A stretch of 64,000 nucleotides of DNA, taken from assembly GCA_914767715.1 (NCBI GenBank), contig OU612073.1, positions 3,660,001 through 3,724,000 of the forward strand. Reading direction: 5' to 3'. Below the pieces are notes generated by a model. The model searched no databases, had not been told where the DNA came from, and was given only the letters and a program-made list of their open reading frames with translations. The position numbers and the translations under genes were made by a program. Shown here piece by piece: positions 62,901 through 64,000 of the stretch; position 1 is the stretch's first letter; every line of letters starts with the position of its first letter. The DNA is from Membranipora membranacea (lineage: Eukaryota > Bryozoa > Gymnolaemata > Cheilostomatida > Membraniporidae).

Positions 62901-63724
62901 GAGGAATACCTTGAAATGAGTAAGTTCAGTTTCAGATTAGTTTCAGTTAATTTGTACATTCGGTATCATAAGAATGATAAAATTGAATGTGTACATTAAT
63001 TAATATATGGACTAGGAAAGGTTAAGATTGTATGCTGTTAAAATTGGACATTAAAGTTGGAAAAAATGATTTTGCACGTTTTGAGTCTTGCAGGTATTGG
63101 GTCGGAAAATAGTGTTTAGACGGGAAGATGTTCTGTTGATGTTTCGTATTATTCTACTAAAGAGTGGATGCTCTAGATCTCTCGCTATCTTATTAAAATG
63201 TCTCTTGCTCAGATCAAAAACAAAGATTTATAGCTGACCACAGACGGGGCTAGTATACTAGCTCTTATACAGAGGTTTAAGAGACAACAAGAAACTCCCC
63301 TCTTTGCTCACATAATGAGAATTGTGTGGTCAAACTTGCAATCCCCTCACAACCCCAAAAATTAACTTGTTAGTTATCTGTACAATTTTAAAAGATTGAC
63401 AGAATGATGATAGTGAATTAGCAACTAGAGTTACCCAGATTATTGTTCATGGATGCTAGGACAACAGATATAGACACTATACAACAAATCTATTAGCCCA
63501 ATACTTTTCATTTTTTAGCACTGCAGTTCGGATTCATCACAATATTTGTGGCTGCCTGCCCGCTCGCCCCTCTATTTGCCCTAATAAATAACTGGGCCGA
63601 AGTGAGACTAGATGCTAAGAAGTTTGTTTGTGACTTCAGGAGACCCATTGTGGAGAAAGCTCACGGCATCGGAGTGTGGAAAGATATATTAAACATCATT
63701 GCTCATATAGCCGTCATCAGCAAC
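53177..63724 (+). CDS. Anoctamin / TMEM16 family membrane protein (both ends missing)
   Basis: Fifteen exons join in phase to about 695 codons: 53177-53214, 53356-53480, 53947-54054, 54934-54949 (16 nt), 55803-55941, 57116-57293, 57741-57939, 58198-58288, 58761-58918, 59671-59891, 60715-60922, 61726-61892, 62294-62391, 62786-62919 and 63519-63724; the last ends at a GTGAGT donor and the gene continues. Hallmarks in order: DFIVAYEEK near the N-terminus, [21 protein letters not shown] before TM1, the cysteine-rich CPACDQCQ loop, [51 protein letters not shown] in TM7 and [13 protein letters not shown] in TM8, the acidic residues being part of the Ca2+ site. Anoctamins are Ca2+-activated chloride channels and/or lipid scramblases; the pattern looks closest to the ANO4/5/6 group, but that is from memory. 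Confidence 0.93.
53883..53928. repeat. TA microsatellite next to an anoctamin acceptor
   Basis: A run of about 23 TA units ends 18 bases before the 3' splice site at 53946, in the position of the polypyrimidine tract. Confidence 0.9.
54240..54640 (+). mobile_element. Retroelement relic in an anoctamin intron
   Basis: A frame reading [15 protein letters not shown] resembles the N..KT(Q/E)....  stretch of non-LTR reverse transcriptases. The DNA around 54370-54480 is similar to 28980-29230. No intact domain remains. Confidence 0.45.
55266..55563. mobile_element. Non-autonomous hAT element (MITE) with 8-bp target duplication
   Basis: The element opens with CAGTGGTTCCCAA and closes with TTGGGAACCACTG, the terminal inverted repeat type of hAT transposons. 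The eight bases TGTGTTAG precede it and recur at 55562-55569; the final TG of the element overlaps the duplication, so the right end is ambiguous by two bases. It is G-rich, about 300 bp, and non-coding. It lies in the intron between 54949 and 55803. Confidence 0.85.
56221..56292. repeat. 72-bp inverted-repeat element
   Basis: AGTCTAAGTGCTCAGAC and GTCTGAGGACTTAGACT bound a core with ATGCCACTAACTCATAT. The core recurs at 7255-7515. Confidence 0.75.
56567..57066. mobile_element. 500-bp foldback element with arms of about 175 bp
   Basis: The left arm (56567-56742) matches the reverse complement of the right arm (56891-57066) almost throughout, including the block TCCAGTTTGGTACTTTTAAC and the TTATCTTGAAAACC stretch. 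The loop is about 150 bp. The element ends 50 bp before the acceptor of the 57116-57293 anoctamin exon. Confidence 0.85.
57312..57435. repeat. Degenerate TGTAT/TGTAC pentanucleotide tract
   Basis: Repeats of TGTATTGTAATG and TGTACTGTATTG type lie just downstream of the donor of the 57116-57293 exon. Confidence 0.8.
60924..61174 (+). repeat. Tandem repeat with 89-bp unit starting at a splice donor
   Basis: Units begin at 60924, 61013 and 61102 with TAAGTGTAGCCTGAGTGACC (third copy TAAATG) and end with CTTGAGT..TGAGGCTGCA. The first two are nearly identical; the third is about 72 bp with a changed middle. The first unit begins inside the GTAAGT donor of the anoctamin exon 60715-60922. Confidence 0.85.
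62025..62059. repeat. Imperfect hairpin of the CAAGGAGTTAACTCCTTG group
   Basis: GACCAAGGA..TTGAG and ..AACTCCTTGGTC form an inverted repeat in an anoctamin intron. Confidence 0.65.
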
Positions 63725-64000
63725 GTGAGTTAGACAAACTACTGACTTAGATGGACAGTTTTAAGACCATACCTTCAATAGGGAAAGTCTTCAAAAGTTT
63801 CCAAACTCAAAAGAAAATAATGGAAATATACCAATTCCTTAGGAGCTGTTGGATGGAAGGGGCAAAATATACCAAAATATACCAATATGGACATTGTAAT
63901 AAAATCCACAAAACCTCGTAAAATAAATAAATCAGTTTGCAATAAGAAGTTGCTGATGTTACACAAAAAAAACAATACCAATCCAAATAATCTAAGTATG

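Noticed and set aside
1-64000. CRISPR arrays, bacterial operons, riboswitches
   Set aside because: The window is animal nuclear DNA; no regularly spaced direct repeats or prokaryotic signals were seen.

Overview
The window is animal nuclear DNA: AT-rich, with long introns, GT-AG splice sites and scattered transposon debris. I rebuilt gene models by joining open reading frames across splice sites and checking that the reading phase agreed at every junction. The families present (a Cys-loop nicotinic receptor, an anoctamin, a CUB-domain receptor with a tyrosine-rich tail, a MACPF protein with PAN/Apple-like modules, C2H2 fingers) fit an invertebrate metazoan. A cnidarian is my best guess, but nothing in the window fixes the phylum.

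Layout, left to right. (1) 254-1636 (+): the 3' end of a gene with a conserved C-terminal domain that resembles an ADP-ribosyltransferase fold. (2) 3284-10564 (-): a complete nine-exon nicotinic acetylcholine receptor subunit of alpha type, 504 residues. (3) 11.9-13.0 kb: two LINE relics. (4) 13997-17711 (+): a four-finger C2H2 protein. (5) 19.3-31.2 kb: a large diverged inverted duplication. Its arms (about 19310-20690 and 29985-31170) both carry a first exon encoding nearly the same signal peptide, pointing outward. The loop holds (6) a complete MACPF/PAN gene on the minus strand (22147-26953) predicted to be a type II membrane protein. (7) 30967-48084 (+): the CUB receptor, which uses the right-arm first exon. 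It has at least one alternative 3' end made by an exon whose stop codon abuts a splice donor. (8) 49260-52178 (-): an unrecognised 795-residue protein with an N-terminal helical region and a trypsin-like domain with an apparent intact His-Asp-Ser triad. (9) 53177-63724 and beyond (+): most of an anoctamin (TMEM16), divergent from gene 8.

No operon logic applies. Several neighbours touch membrane signalling or innate-defence-like functions (nAChR, MACPF/PAN, CUB receptor, anoctamin), but shared function is only inference. Repeats include a hAT-type MITE with 8-bp target duplication, a 500-bp foldback element, other small inverted-repeat elements, a recurring palindrome related to CAAGGAGTTAACTCCTTG, and an 89-bp tandem repeat starting at an anoctamin splice donor.
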